Source: Verrucomicrobiia bacterium (GTDB taxonomy: Bacteria > Verrucomicrobiota > Verrucomicrobiia > Limisphaerales > Palsa-1400). From it: a stretch of 5,966 nt of DNA. The translations under genes were made by a program, and so were the position numbers. Numbering within the stretch: the stretch's first letter is position 1; every line of letters begins with the position of its first letter. Shown here in pieces: positions 5,837-5,966 of this stretch. The notes beneath the pieces were generated by a model. That model searched no databases, was not told the DNA's origin, and saw nothing but the letters and a program-made list of their open reading frames with translations. The stretch is from NCBI GenBank assembly GCA_025934545.1, contig JAICXV010000166.1:1-5966 (forward strand). Reading direction: 5' to 3'.

Positions 5837-5966
5837 ATGAAAAAGCAAATCGTCCGCGCTATTGTTCGAACCGTTCCCATTATTTTCCTGGCGTTAGCTT
5901 CCATAGCGCCAGCTTACGCCGACCAAAGTATTACTACGCAGATTGATGCGATAACGGCGCGGTCGG
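5837..5966 (+). CDS. Start of an exported protein, cut by the window edge
   Basis: An ATG at 5837 opens a frame with no stop up to the end of the window, giving 43 codons. The product begins MKKQIVRAIVRTVP, runs through a hydrophobic core (IIFLALASIAPA) and has a textbook signal-peptidase site AYA before DQS, at about residue 28. The mature part seen so far (DQSITTQIDAITARS) is too short to assign a family. The only Shine-Dalgarno-like bases are GTGAG at 5822-5826, which is weak. It continues the run of exported products on the same strand but has its own long upstream region, so it is probably transcribed independently of the sulfatase gene. Confidence 0.75.
   Translation, partial: MKKQIVRAIVRTVPIIFLALASIAPAYADQSITTQIDAITARS

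Noticed and set aside
5602..5904. Minus-strand open frame of 100 codons covering the non-coding stretch before 5837
   Set aside because: It would start inside the antisense of a clear signal peptide and end inside the sulfatase gene. Its product is Arg/Ala-rich with no family resemblance, and the + strand regulatory features explain the region better.

Overview
This window looks like a piece of chromosome from a Verrucomicrobia-type bacterium, probably of the Pedosphaera/Limisphaerales kind or a close planctomycete-like relative. The evidence is indirect. Every complete product carries an export signal or a membrane anchor. The two recognisable families, a short ceramidase-like hydrolase and a formylglycine sulfatase fused to PA14 and LamG modules, are heavily expanded in that superphylum. 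The sulfatase also ends in a tail of the 'LLDYALGVEP ... YQLQSSADLVHW' kind that is common on verrucomicrobial secreted proteins. Base composition is moderately GC-rich, and Shine-Dalgarno motifs are weak or absent before most starts.

Layout: all genes lie on the + strand. Bases 1-60 look like the last 19 codons of an upstream gene. After 9 bases comes a secreted neutral-ceramidase-family protein (70-1416). A 36-base gap holds a 7-bp hairpin and a well-formed sigma70-type promoter whose expected start of transcription falls on the A of the next ATG. The next gene (1453-2178) encodes an unrecognised protein with one N-terminal membrane segment, an Asn/Thr/Asp/Pro-rich linker and a helical domain. 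After 63 bases comes a 1122-residue multidomain sulfatase (2242-5610). A 226-base non-coding stretch follows, with a sigma54-like -24/-12 element and several perfect inverted repeats. It leads into the start of another exported protein (5837 to the window edge).

How they may work together: the ceramidase-fold enzyme and the sulfatase are both predicted to act outside the cytoplasm, and the sulfatase carries likely glycan-binding modules. A shared role in breaking down sulfated glycoconjugates or sulfolipids is possible but is inference. The ceramidase-family protein has Asn where the characterised enzyme has its key Ser, so ceramidase activity should not be assumed. The middle protein has no visible catalytic motif.

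I see no mobile element, CRISPR array, tRNA, rRNA or phage gene, and no clear new multi-gene system. The least explained parts are the structured leader before 5837, the apparently leaderless promoter before 1453, and a 20-bp perfect palindrome inside the sulfatase gene.
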